Assembly: GCF_003721245.1 (NCBI RefSeq)
Contig: NZ_RIZG01000002.1
Location: 473,912 to 537,911 of the forward strand
Source: Marinomonas hwangdonensis
Lineage (GTDB): Bacteria; Pseudomonadota; Gammaproteobacteria; Pseudomonadales; Marinomonadaceae
Direction of reading: 5' to 3'
DNA length: 64,000 bases
Made by a program: the position numbers and the translations under genes
Notes under the pieces: model-generated
Told to the model about the DNA's origin: nothing
The model's input: the letters and a program-made list of their open reading frames with translations, nothing else
The model's database searches: none
Part shown: positions 17,224 through 26,137 of the stretch, in pieces
Numbering within the stretch: position 1 is the first letter of the stretch
How the letters are laid out: the number at the start of each line of letters is the position of its first letter

Positions 17224-18501
17224 TTGAACACACACGAAGCAACCTATTACGCGGCCAACGCCAATACGCTGACAGAGTACCCCATCTTACATGGCGAGCA
17301 AGAGGTGGATATCTGCATTATTGGTGGCGGTTTTACGGGCGTGTCAGCGGCCTTGCACCTTGCAGAAGCGGGATTCAACGTCAGCCTAGTGGAAGCCAAC
17401 AAAATCGGCTGGGGAGCGTCTGGACGAAACGGGGGCCAACTGTGCCAAGGTCACAACATGAGTCACGACACTCTGGTAAAGCAAGTCGGCAAACGCACCG
17501 CCGATCAGCTTTGGCGCAGCTCTGTTGACTCTGTCACCTTGGTAAAAGACCTAATCAAACGTCACCATATAGAATGCGACCTTAGTGCTGGCGTTCTACA
17601 CGTAGCGAGCAAACCTAGCCACAGTGAAGCATTGAAAAAATCCGTCGAATACACTCGTCAGCAATTAGAGTACGACCAAGTGGATTATCTGAATGCCGAC
17701 AGGGTATCCGCCTTGCTCGGTACCAAGCAGTATCATGGCGGTGAGCTATTTCGAGACGGAGCGCACCTGCACCCGCTCAACTTTGTCCTAGGCATGGCAC
17801 GAGCCGCGACAGACCATGGCGCCACACTTTATGAAGGTTCCCCCGTCATTTCCTATAAAACAGGAGAAAAGCCCGAAGTCGTAACGGAGAAAGGCAAAAT
17901 ACGTTGCCGCTACCTGCTCTTCGCCTGCAACGGTTATTTAGGCAAACTGAACCATGCCGCCGCCAAAAAAATCATGCCAATTAACAACTTCATTATCGCG
18001 ACCGAGCCATTGAGCGACGACATTGCCAATCGCATTAATCCCGAGCGTTTGGCGGTTGCCGATTCTAAGTTTGTAGTGAATTACTTTCGCCTGTCGGCCG
18101 ACAAGCGATTGCTCTGGGGGGGTGGCGAAAACTACCGTCAACGCTTTCCAAACGACATTGCCCGCTTTGTTAAAAAACACATGCTGGCCGTGTACCCTGA
18201 ATTGGCAAATCATAAGATCGACTATGCTTGGGGCGGCACTTTGGCCATCACCCTGAATCGCATGCCTCACATTGCCCGACAAGAAGCTAACGTGTTTGTT
18301 GCTCAGGGTTATTCAGGCCACGGTGTGGCCTTGGCAACCTACGCCGGAGCGCTGTTTGCCAAGGCCGTGCAAGGTTCATTAGAAGGCATAGACGCCTTCG
18401 AGCGATTACCGACGAAAGACTTTCCTGGTGGCACTCTACTACGCTGGCCCGGTCTGGTAGCGGGTATGCTGTATTACTCAACGCTCGATAAATTGCCTTA
18501 A
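17224..18501 (+). CDS. FAD-dependent gamma-glutamylputrescine oxidase-like protein (first copy)
   Basis: 425 residues from a TTG at 17224, chosen because AGGA lies about 9 bases upstream; an upstream in-frame TTG at 17194 has no such site. DAO-family flavoprotein: FAD motif ICIIGGGFTGVSAALHLAEAG, then GWGASGRNGGQLCQGHNMSHD, AGVLHVA, and the C-terminal FVAQGYSGHGVALATYAG. Where PuuB reads SRDID after the GGQ, this copy has NMSHD, and overall it is further from E. coli PuuB than the copy at 24832. It would oxidise a gamma-glutamylated amine to the aldehyde plus H2O2. It is divergent from the first PuuA-like gene. Confidence 0.82.
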   Translation: MNTHEATYYAANANTLTEYPILHGEQEVDICIIGGGFTGVSAALHLAEAGFNVSLVEANKIGWGASGRNGGQLCQGHNMSHDTLVKQVGKRTADQLWRSSVDSVTLVKDLIKRHHIECDLSAGVLHVASKPSHSEALKKSVEYTRQQLEYDQVDYLNADRVSALLGTKQYHGGELFRDGAHLHPLNFVLGMARAATDHGATLYEGSPVISYKTGEKPEVVTEKGKIRCRYLLFACNGYLGKLNHAAAKKIMPINNFIIATEPLSDDIANRINPERLAVADSKFVVNYFRLSADKRLLWGGGENYRQRFPNDIARFVKKHMLAVYPELANHKIDYAWGGTLAITLNRMPHIARQEANVFVAQGYSGHGVALATYAGALFAKAVQGSLEGIDAFERLPTKDFPGGTLLRWPGLVAGMLYYSTLDKLP

Positions 18502-18551
18502 AAAGAGGCTATTTTTAAGGTTTTTTTAAACGCTGTTTTTTTACCCCGTTA

Positions 18552-19262
18552 TTACGAGCGTCGCTTCAAAAACTGCCCTACCCAAGTCATCAGTGGCAAG
18601 GCGTCAATACTCCCGTTGACCAAGGACGCTCTGGCCGCCATGGCTTGTTCTTTAGTCAACACAGCACCCTCATAAAAATCGATCAGAGCGCGCTCGTAGG
18701 TGATCGAAAACTCAGGGTGACCTTGAACCGTCAAAATATGATCGTCGTACAATAATCCCGCATACTGACAAAAGTCTGAACGCAAAAAAGTCCGTGCTCG
18801 TTGCGGTTTTTCTACCACTTGATCTTGGTGAAAAGCACACAAAGCAAGACGGTTCGTCTCAGGTAAAACAGGCACAGATTCGCACACAGCATAATCATGA
18901 ATGCCCACCCCCCAACCGCCTTGAAATTTGTCAACGCGCCCTCCTAGGGCGCGCGCAATCACCTGATGACCAAAACATATCCCCACCAAGGGACGGCGTA
19001 ACTGATCAATGTCCCTAATCAAATCGCACAAACGCAAGATCCAAGCTTCATCACCATAAGCATCCGATTTAGACCCGGTAATCAACCAAGCGTCACATTC
19101 TTTCACATCAAGAGGAAACTCATCAAAACGCACATCGTATGTGACAAAGTGAGCGTCCTTTTCCAGCTCACCTAGCTGCTCAATAAACATGCCGGCATAA
19201 CTGGGAAATTCACCGAGTAAGGCATCCGGTGTAATACCGGTCGCAAGAATACCTATTTTCAT
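18552..19262 (-). CDS. Class I glutamine amidotransferase-like protein, candidate PuuD substitute
   Basis: 236 residues from the ATG at 19262, preceded by AAGGA; the frame is open 12 codons further. The class I triad is present: C96 in GICFGHQ, H182 and E184 in QGHPEF. It resembles the GMP-synthase-glutaminase group rather than the peptidase C26 type to which E. coli PuuD belongs. It is the last gene after potFGHI in the polyamine block, where a hydrolase for gamma-glutamyl-GABA is expected. I therefore infer, without proof, that it fills the PuuD step. Confidence 0.75.
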   Translation of the reverse strand: MKIGILATGITPDALLGEFPSYAGMFIEQLGELEKDAHFVTYDVRFDEFPLDVKECDAWLITGSKSDAYGDEAWILRLCDLIRDIDQLRRPLVGICFGHQVIARALGGRVDKFQGGWGVGIHDYAVCESVPVLPETNRLALCAFHQDQVVEKPQRARTFLRSDFCQYAGLLYDDHILTVQGHPEFSITYERALIDFYEGAVLTKEQAMAARASLVNGSIDALPLMTWVGQFLKRRS

Positions 19263-19297
19263 GTCTCTGTCCTTAGTATCACGACTATCAGAACCCA

Positions 19298-20119
19298 TTA
19301 ATGGTTGTTTTTGTCATTGTATCGACTCTGTCGATGCATGATTACAATCGCTGCGATCACGGCCATAGAAACCGCCACTATCATCAGCGTCGCCAAAGCA
19401 TTGACTTCTGGTGTCACACCCAAGCGCACTTTTGAAAAGATCACCATTGGCAAGGTGCTGTTACCCGGACCAGACACGAAACTGGCAATCACTAAGTCGT
19501 CTAGCGACAAAGTAAACGCCAGTAACCAGCCCGCAATAATCGCCGGTGAAATCAATGGTAAAGTAATCAAGAAAAACAATGACGCAGGTTTTGCGCCCAA
19601 ATCCATAGCCGCTTCTTCTAGGGTTTCATCCAAGGACGCAAGACGTGACTGCACCACCACCGCCACGTATGCCAAACAAAACGTCGTATGAGCAATCACC
19701 ACCGTCAGCAAGCCTCGGCCCGCGGGCCAACCAAACACGTTTTCCAGAAACACGAAAAGAAGCAATAAAGACAGACCTGTAATGACTTCTGGCATAACCA
19801 AAGGCGCGGTGACCCAACCTGACAACATCGCCTTACCGACAAATTTACGCATACGACTGAGTACAAAACCGGCTAAGGTGCCGAGCACTGACGCCAAAGT
19901 AGCGCTGATAAAGGCAATCTTTAAACTGGCCCACGCCGCGCTCATAATTTGCTCATTGCTAAACAGTTCCACATACCATTTTAATGACCAACCGCCCCAC
20001 ACAGTCACCAATTTAGAATCATTAAAACTGTACACAATCAAGGCAATAATCGGTGCATAAAGAAACACAAAGCCCGCACCTGACATCATTTTTAACGCCG
20101 TAGAGCTGCCCTGTTTCAT
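19298..20119 (-). CDS. potI: Putrescine/spermidine ABC transporter permease, PotI type
   Basis: 273 residues and six membrane helices. PotI/PotC-type blocks include FLYAPIIALIVYSFNDSK, TAPLVMPEVITGLSLLLLF and the EAA loop EEAAMDLGAKPASLFFLITLPLISPAIIAGWLLAFTLSLDDLVIASFVSGPG. It pairs with PotH to form the channel. Its start overlaps the potH stop by four bases, indicating coupling. It is part of the minus-strand potFGHI operon. Confidence 0.92.
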   Translation of the reverse strand: MKQGSSTALKMMSGAGFVFLYAPIIALIVYSFNDSKLVTVWGGWSLKWYVELFSNEQIMSAAWASLKIAFISATLASVLGTLAGFVLSRMRKFVGKAMLSGWVTAPLVMPEVITGLSLLLLFVFLENVFGWPAGRGLLTVVIAHTTFCLAYVAVVVQSRLASLDETLEEAAMDLGAKPASLFFLITLPLISPAIIAGWLLAFTLSLDDLVIASFVSGPGNSTLPMVIFSKVRLGVTPEVNALATLMIVAVSMAVIAAIVIMHRQSRYNDKNNH

Positions 20120-21048
20120 TCGGCCTCCTTATTGCTGTTGCGAATAAACATAATGGGGATCACCAACACAATCAGCATCATCACGGCCACCGCCGACGCC
20201 ATAGGCCAGTCACGATTTTGGAAAAACTCGTCCCATAGGACACGACCAATCATTAAGGTATCTGATCCACCTAACAAGGCAGGAATCACATACTCACCCA
20301 CTGCAGGAATAAACACCAACAAACAACCCGCAATAATTCCCGCTTTCGCCAAAGGCAAAGTCACCAAGAAAAACGATTGATAAGGCTTAGCTCCTAGGTC
20401 TTGAGCCGCATCAATCAGACTTAAATCCATTTTCTCCAGCGACGCATACAAGGGCAAAATCATAAAGGGCAGATAGGTATAAACAATCCCTAAATACACG
20501 GCAAAGTCGGTTTGCAGTATCTGAATGGGCTGATCAATAATGCCGGTCATCAGCAAAATATCATTCACCAAGCCATCTTTTCTGAGCAATACCATCCAAG
20601 CATAAACACGCAACAAAAAAGACGTCCAAAACGGCAAAATCACCAATGCTAGCAAAACAATTCGCACAGTAGGACGGCTACGCGCAATCAAATACGCAAT
20701 CGGAAAACCAATCAGCAGAGCAAAAAAGGTAGAAATGGCGGCAATTTTAACGGAGCTCAAATACGCATCTAGGTAAAAACGCGATTCAAACAGGTAAAGA
20801 TAATTACCAAAGTTCAATGAAAACGTGAGATACGAACTGCTCGAATCCCATTGCAATAAAGGCGAATAAGGCGGAATGGCAATGGCTGCTTCCGACAAAG
20901 AGATTTTAAACACCACCAAAAAAGGGATGAAAAAAAACGCCGCCAACCACAGCATAGGCACCAGTATCACGGCAATTCGGCCTAAAGGAATCTTCTTCAG
21001 CCAGGCGAGGCCATAAGCGCCTCTCGCGAGAGTCGTTTCTCCCATCAT
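20116..21048 (-). CDS. potH: Putrescine/spermidine ABC transporter permease, PotH type
   Basis: 310 residues from the ATG at 21048, which overlaps the potG stop (ATGA); the frame extends upstream inside potG but without PotH similarity. There are six to seven helices. Blocks include FFIPFLVVFKISLSEA, YLIARSRPTVR, PFWTSFLLRVYAWM and the EAA loop DAAQDLGAKPYQSFFLVTLPLAKAGIIAG. It works with PotI. The four-base overlaps at both ends of the gene fit a tightly translated operon. Confidence 0.92.
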   Translation of the reverse strand: MMGETTLARGAYGLAWLKKIPLGRIAVILVPMLWLAAFFFIPFLVVFKISLSEAAIAIPPYSPLLQWDSSSSYLTFSLNFGNYLYLFESRFYLDAYLSSVKIAAISTFFALLIGFPIAYLIARSRPTVRIVLLALVILPFWTSFLLRVYAWMVLLRKDGLVNDILLMTGIIDQPIQILQTDFAVYLGIVYTYLPFMILPLYASLEKMDLSLIDAAQDLGAKPYQSFFLVTLPLAKAGIIAGCLLVFIPAVGEYVIPALLGGSDTLMIGRVLWDEFFQNRDWPMASAVAVMMLIVLVIPIMFIRNSNKEAE

Positions 21049-22199
21049 GATACCAACACCACACAACTGTCCGCGTCCCAAGAAAGATACACAGCATCTT
21101 CCCACGTCAAACGGCTGCCCATTTCACGGGACACATTAGGCTGGGTAATACGAAGGTATTTACCGGAAGCAAGGCGTACTTTAAACACCGACTGGCTTCC
21201 CATGTAGGCTACATCACAAATCACCCCCGTCGCCCCGTTCACTTCTATGTCCATGGGTTCACGGCTAATGCGAATTTTTTCGGGACGAATTGCCACGCTC
21301 ACTTCTTGATTGGGCGCGCAACTGATGCCGTGGTCCACTTGCAAATAGGCGTCTAAATCTGGACTTTGAATCGACACACTGTCCCGTTCGTCTTCCACGA
21401 CCACACCATCAAATAGGTTCACATTGCCGATGAATTCCGCCACGAAACGGCTCTTTGGGTATTCATACACTTCGTGAGGCTCAGCAGTTTGGATAATGTC
21501 GCCATTGTTCATGACACCAATTCGGGTTGCCAGAGTCATGGCTTCTTCTTGATCATGAGTCACCACCACAAAGGTAATGCCTAATTCTTCTTGAAGGCGC
21601 ATTAATTCAAACTGGGTTTCTTCCCGAAGCTTTTTATCCAACGCGCCCAAAGGCTCATCCAATAACAAAAGTTTTGGGCGCTTTACCAAGGAGCGAGCCA
21701 GAGCCACACGCTGGCGTTGTCCCCCAGACAGCATATGGGGCTTGCGTTTAGCCAGATGACCAAGCTTTACCATGTCCAAAATATCGCTGACTCGGGCTTT
21801 GACTTCAGCGCTTTTTACACCCTCACGTTTTAAACCAAATGCCACATTGGCTTCGACCGATAAATGCGGAAACAAAGCATAAGACTGGAACATCATATTG
21901 ACTGGGCGCTCCCAAGGCGGAATGCCCGTCATATCCACACCGTCAATTAAAATACGACCCGATGTCGGCTCTTCAAAGCCAGCCAACATGCGCAATAAAG
22001 TACTTTTCCCTGAACCAGAACCCCCCAATAAACAAAACAGTTCATTGCGATAAATGTCTAAGGACACGGAGTTAACTGCCGTAAACTGACCAAACTGCTT
22101 GGTAATTTGATCAATTTGAACAAAAGGTTTTGCGTCTTGTTGACGCCATGACGGCACAGATTGCGTCTGTACAGTAGAAATATTGGGAAAAGCAGACAT
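21045..22199 (-). CDS. potG: Putrescine/spermidine ABC transporter ATP-binding protein
   Basis: 384 residues. Nucleotide-binding domain: Walker A LLGGSGSGKSTLLRMLAGFE, Q-loop MMFQSYALFPHL, signature LSGGQRQRVALARSL, Walker B LLLLDEPLGALDK and switch TFVVVTHDQEEAM. A C-terminal TOBE domain (about residues 285-380) follows, as in PotA/PotG. It energises the PotHI channel. It lies downstream of potF across a short gap containing an attenuator-like hairpin. Confidence 0.93.
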   Translation of the reverse strand: MSAFPNISTVQTQSVPSWRQQDAKPFVQIDQITKQFGQFTAVNSVSLDIYRNELFCLLGGSGSGKSTLLRMLAGFEEPTSGRILIDGVDMTGIPPWERPVNMMFQSYALFPHLSVEANVAFGLKREGVKSAEVKARVSDILDMVKLGHLAKRKPHMLSGGQRQRVALARSLVKRPKLLLLDEPLGALDKKLREETQFELMRLQEELGITFVVVTHDQEEAMTLATRIGVMNNGDIIQTAEPHEVYEYPKSRFVAEFIGNVNLFDGVVVEDERDSVSIQSPDLDAYLQVDHGISCAPNQEVSVAIRPEKIRISREPMDIEVNGATGVICDVAYMGSQSVFKVRLASGKYLRITQPNVSREMGSRLTWEDAVYLSWDADSCVVLVS

Positions 22200-22229
22200 A
22201 ACCTAAAGACCTATCTAAATGCTTGGCGA

Positions 22230-22257
22230 AAAAATGGCGGAGCCAGAAAGCCCCGCC
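22230..22257 (-). terminator. Intercistronic attenuator hairpin between potF and potG
   Basis: On the minus strand a GC-rich stem (arms 22250-22257 and 22236-22243, one mismatch) is followed by ATTTTTT. It has the form of a Rho-independent terminator placed inside the operon. The likely effect is more transcript for the periplasmic binding protein than for the membrane components. Confidence 0.7.
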
Positions 22258-22267
22258 GGAATGTCGA

Positions 22268-23353
22268 TTAACGACCTGTTTTAATGTTGGTCCATGCACG
22301 CGTCAAAGAACGGTCAAAACGCGCGGTGTGAGCCACTTGCACGTACAATTTATCCTTCACTTCTTGCGTAGGATAAATGCCCTTGTTTGACAAAATCTCT
22401 GCGTCTAACAGGGGTTCAGCGGCTTTATTAGGCACAGCGTAGTACACATAGTTAGAAATAGAGGCGGCCACTTCAGGACGCAAAATATAATCAATAAACG
22501 CCAAAGCGGCTTGTGGGTGTGGCGCATCTGCCGGTACGGCCATTAAATCAAACCACACCAAGGTGCCTTCTTTCGGAATCGTATAATTGATCTCGATACC
22601 CTGACCGGCTTCTTCTGCTCGGCTTTGTGATTGCAAAATATCGCCGTTGTAGCCCACCGCCACACAAATTTCGCCGTTCGCTAAATCCGAAATATAGGTA
22701 CTGGAGTGGAAATATTTAATATAAGGACGCGCCTCGCTCATTAACTTAGCTGATGCGGCAAGCTCGTTTGCATCTTCGGAATTGGGATCAACACCACGAT
22801 AATTATGCACAACAGACATAATTTCTGCCGGTGAATCCAACACAGCAATACCACAGTCTTGCAATTTAGCGGCAATGCTTGGGTTAAACAACACATCCCA
22901 AGAATCCAACTCTGGCGTACCCAAACGCTCTTCAATCATTTTGGTGTTATAACCAATGCCGACTGTTCCCCACGCATAAGGGATATTGTACTGATTACCC
23001 GCGTCGTGCTTTTCAATTTGCTTCAGTAAAGTCGCATCTAGGTTACCCACATTGCTCAACTGACTCTTGTCTATGCTCTGGTAAACACCGGCCTTTAATT
23101 GACGCTCAAAAAACGAGTTCGACGGCATCACCACGTCATAGCCAGAACCGCCAGCCATCAGCTTAGCTTCTAGCGCTTCATTGCTGTCATAGACGTCGTA
23201 ATTGACCTTAATACCCGTTTCAGCCGTAAACTGTTCTAGGGTGCCCGGTGCCATATAATCAGACCAGTTGTATATATTCACTACTTGTTCAGCAGAAACC
23301 GTTGCAGAGCTAGCCGCGCATGCGAGCATTAAACCAAGTGTTTTCTTTTTCAT
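22268..23353 (-). CDS. potF: Periplasmic putrescine-binding protein
   Basis: 361 residues with a signal peptide of about 21 residues (cleavage near TVSA-EQ). The mature start EQVVNIYNWSDYMAPGTLEQFTAETGI and the blocks YDVVMPSNSF, IPYAWGTVGIGYN and VAVGYNGD are those of the PotF/PotD/SpuD family; S-W-S-D-Y-type residues line the amine pocket. It captures putrescine or a related polyamine for PotGHI. It is the most promoter-proximal gene of the transporter set and ends just before the attenuator. Confidence 0.92.
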   Translation of the reverse strand: MKKKTLGLMLACAASSATVSAEQVVNIYNWSDYMAPGTLEQFTAETGIKVNYDVYDSNEALEAKLMAGGSGYDVVMPSNSFFERQLKAGVYQSIDKSQLSNVGNLDATLLKQIEKHDAGNQYNIPYAWGTVGIGYNTKMIEERLGTPELDSWDVLFNPSIAAKLQDCGIAVLDSPAEIMSVVHNYRGVDPNSEDANELAASAKLMSEARPYIKYFHSSTYISDLANGEICVAVGYNGDILQSQSRAEEAGQGIEINYTIPKEGTLVWFDLMAVPADAPHPQAALAFIDYILRPEVAASISNYVYYAVPNKAAEPLLDAEILSNKGIYPTQEVKDKLYVQVAHTARFDRSLTRAWTNIKTGR

Positions 23354-23406
23354 TGAGGGATTCTCCCAATTAAGCTAATAAAATTGGCCTAAGCCATTAC
23401 AACCCT

Positions 23407-24750
23407 TCATAAATAGGCTTCGTATTCCACATCAGAAATACGCCCATAAATTTTTTCCTGCTCCTGTTCCTTCACAGCAGTAAACACTCGGACAAAGGTT
23501 TCGCCTAGATACTCACGCATGAATGCGCTGTCTTTAAAGGCTTCCGTTGCCAATTCCCAACGATTAGGAAGGGCTTTGTAACGCTCTGAAAGCGAATACG
23601 CATCCCCTTCTATTGGTTCGGGTGGCAGCATTTTGGTCTCAATACCATGTAATGCTGCGCCCAATATCGCCGCAAGTACAAGATACGGATTCGCGTCCGC
23701 TCCTGCCACTCGATGCTCAATACGGCGTGCTTCGCATTCACTGTCTGGAATGCGCACCGCCACCGTTCTATTTTCATACCCCCAACTGGCAAAAGTAGGA
23801 GCATGAGCGCCATTTTGAAAACGGCGATAGGAATTCATATGAGGCGCAAACACCATCATGGATTCAGGCATGTGATTTAACAAACCAGCAACCGCATAAC
23901 GCATCATCAAAGCGCCATCTTCGTCACCACTGTCAAACACATTACGCCCAGTATCATCCAGCAAACTAAAATGCACATGCATACCGCTGCCGCTTTTTTT
24001 AGCATACGGTTTTGCCATAAAAGTCGCCCCTAAACCATTGCGACGTGCCACCCCTTTGATCAGGCGTTTAAAGAGAATCGCATGATCGGCGGATAATACT
24101 GCGTCATTGGTGTGTTGCATATTAATTTCGAACTGACCAGGCCCTAATTCAGAAACAATTGTATCTGCGGGGATACCTTGGGCTTCACAGGCCTGGCGCA
24201 CCTCAGTAAAAAAACCCTCTAGACAATCCATTTCATCAATGGAGTAACAGTCAATTTCACTCAAACGGCGACCATTACCGTCACTGATAATGGGTTCTTC
24301 TGGTCGGCGCTTGAATTCCGACTCACCATCCAGCAGATAAAACTCCAACTCAGTGGCCACCACAGGCGTTAATCCCAAGGCCTTATAGCGCTCAACAATA
24401 CGCACTAGCAATTGGCGTGGATCAGGATAAAATGGCGAGCCATCCATATTGTACATCATCGCCAAAATCTGTCCGCGGGGTGACTCAGCCCAGGGCACAG
24501 AGGTAGGTTCGTCATACACAGGCAAACAAACACCATCAGTATCACCGGTTTCAAACACCAGGCCATTCCCCAAAACATCATCGCCCCAGTTGTCAAAACC
24601 AATCACCGATTGTGGCAACTTCACCCCTTGAGTCATCACACTTTCAAGCCCACTGGCGGGAATACGTTTGCCACGAAGATTGCCATTTAAATCAGCAATA
24701 AATAAATCAAACTCTTTATTGTCTTTATTCCCTTTATATATTTCCGACAT
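23407..24750 (-). CDS. puuA: Gamma-glutamylputrescine synthetase (second copy)
   Basis: 447 residues, GS fold. It opens FDLFIADLNGNLRGKRIPASGL as in E. coli PuuA and keeps VATELEFYLLD, ELGPGQFEINMQHT, FMAKPYAKKSGSGMHVHFS, NSYRRFQNG, SWGYENRTVAVRIP and HRVAGADANPYLVLAAI. It ligates glutamate to putrescine with ATP as step one of the Puu pathway. It stands between puuB/puuC upstream and potF downstream, so uptake and activation are in one transcriptional block. This is the better PuuA match of the two copies. Confidence 0.9.
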   Translation of the reverse strand: MSEIYKGNKDNKEFDLFIADLNGNLRGKRIPASGLESVMTQGVKLPQSVIGFDNWGDDVLGNGLVFETGDTDGVCLPVYDEPTSVPWAESPRGQILAMMYNMDGSPFYPDPRQLLVRIVERYKALGLTPVVATELEFYLLDGESEFKRRPEEPIISDGNGRRLSEIDCYSIDEMDCLEGFFTEVRQACEAQGIPADTIVSELGPGQFEINMQHTNDAVLSADHAILFKRLIKGVARRNGLGATFMAKPYAKKSGSGMHVHFSLLDDTGRNVFDSGDEDGALMMRYAVAGLLNHMPESMMVFAPHMNSYRRFQNGAHAPTFASWGYENRTVAVRIPDSECEARRIEHRVAGADANPYLVLAAILGAALHGIETKMLPPEPIEGDAYSLSERYKALPNRWELATEAFKDSAFMREYLGETFVRVFTAVKEQEQEKIYGRISDVEYEAYL

Positions 24751-24831
24751 ACAACATACTCTTCTAAAAATACGCTTTTAAAAATACGTTTAAAAAACGG
24801 GAGAATGCAAAAAACCAGTTGCTGAAAAATG

Positions 24832-26115
24832 TTAGATACCCAATTTGTCCCTCAGGCTGTAATACATGGCCCCCATGGCGGTATAAGGCACGCGCAAAAA
24901 ACGCCCACCAGGGAAAGGGTATTGCGGCATGCTGGCAAACACATCAAAGCGTGACGTATTTCCTTCTATCGCGTCCGCCAAAATCTCCCCCATCAAATGC
25001 GAGTTCGTTACCCCATGACCAGAATATCCTTGGGCATAATAAAGATTGTCACCGATCTGGCCTACTTGTGGCATACGCATCATGGTCAACAAAAAATTCC
25101 CCGTCCACGCAAAATCTATCTTCACATCCTTGAGCATAGGATAAGTTTTGAGCATTTTACGACCAATAATGGCCTCGATTTTTGCGGGTTCACGGGCACC
25201 ATAAGTCGTACCGCCGCCATAAATCAAACGCCCATCGGCAGACAAACGGTAATAATCCAATAAATAATTGCCATCTTCGACACAATGATCTGTCGGCAAG
25301 AGTTGTTTCTGCAATGCCTCAGAAAGCGGTTCCGTCGCGATCACCTGAGTGCCACAAGGCATGGCCTTCTTCTCCACATCAGGAAGCAAACCAAATACAT
25401 AAGCGTTACCCGCCACCACAAGCGTATCGGCCACCACGCTTCCCTCAACGGTAATGGCTTTAATGGGCTTACCGTGTTCGATTCGAACCACCTTCGAATC
25501 TTCATAAATCACGCCACCTAACGACTCGAACGCTTTCGCTTGCCCCAACACCAAATTCAACGGCTGAATATGACCACCGTGTTTATCCAACAGGCCTCCC
25601 ACGTAACGCTCTGTACCTATGTGGTCTTGAATGCCGATTGCTGATAACAACGTCAGACCATCATGGCCATTCGCTTCCCACAGGGCTTTTTTGGCTTTTA
25701 GGGCATCAAATTGCTTGTCGTTGCAGGCCGCGAAGATATTGCCAGCCTTGAGGTCACAATCAATGCCGTATCGCTCAACACGCTGACGAATCAAAGCCTG
25801 CCCTGAAAACGCCATTGCGGCCATTTTTTGACCGATATCCTCACCATAATGCTGAGTAATGTAATCAATATCACGGTTAAAGCTGTTAACAATTTGACCG
25901 CCATTGCGGCCAGACGCGCCAAAACCTATACGGCTACCTTCTAAAACAACCACCTTTTTGCCTCTTTCAGCGAGGCTCAACGCCGTGGAAATACCGGTAA
26001 ATCCAGCACCGATCACACACACATCAAAGCGTTGCTCACCACTCAGTTTCGGGCGCAGCACTTTATCATTGGCAGAATCAGCGTAATACGAGTTCACATG
26101 AGTAGGCGTGGACAT
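24832..26115 (-). CDS. puuB: Gamma-glutamylputrescine oxidoreductase (second copy)
   Basis: 427 residues, colinear with E. coli PuuB. N-terminal SYYADSANDK, FAD motif CVIGAGFTGISTALSLAERG, GFGASGRNGGQIVNSFNRDID, LDYYRLSADGRLIYGGGTTYGAR, and the end PYPFPGGRFLRVPYTAMGAMYYSLRDKLGI are near-diagnostic. It oxidises gamma-glutamylputrescine to the aminobutyraldehyde with release of H2O2. It lies just downstream of puuC (22-base gap) and upstream of puuA. Confidence 0.92.
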   Translation of the reverse strand: MSTPTHVNSYYADSANDKVLRPKLSGEQRFDVCVIGAGFTGISTALSLAERGKKVVVLEGSRIGFGASGRNGGQIVNSFNRDIDYITQHYGEDIGQKMAAMAFSGQALIRQRVERYGIDCDLKAGNIFAACNDKQFDALKAKKALWEANGHDGLTLLSAIGIQDHIGTERYVGGLLDKHGGHIQPLNLVLGQAKAFESLGGVIYEDSKVVRIEHGKPIKAITVEGSVVADTLVVAGNAYVFGLLPDVEKKAMPCGTQVIATEPLSEALQKQLLPTDHCVEDGNYLLDYYRLSADGRLIYGGGTTYGAREPAKIEAIIGRKMLKTYPMLKDVKIDFAWTGNFLLTMMRMPQVGQIGDNLYYAQGYSGHGVTNSHLMGEILADAIEGNTSRFDVFASMPQYPFPGGRFLRVPYTAMGAMYYSLRDKLGI

Positions 26116-26137
26116 AAGTGATGTACTCCTTTAAACA

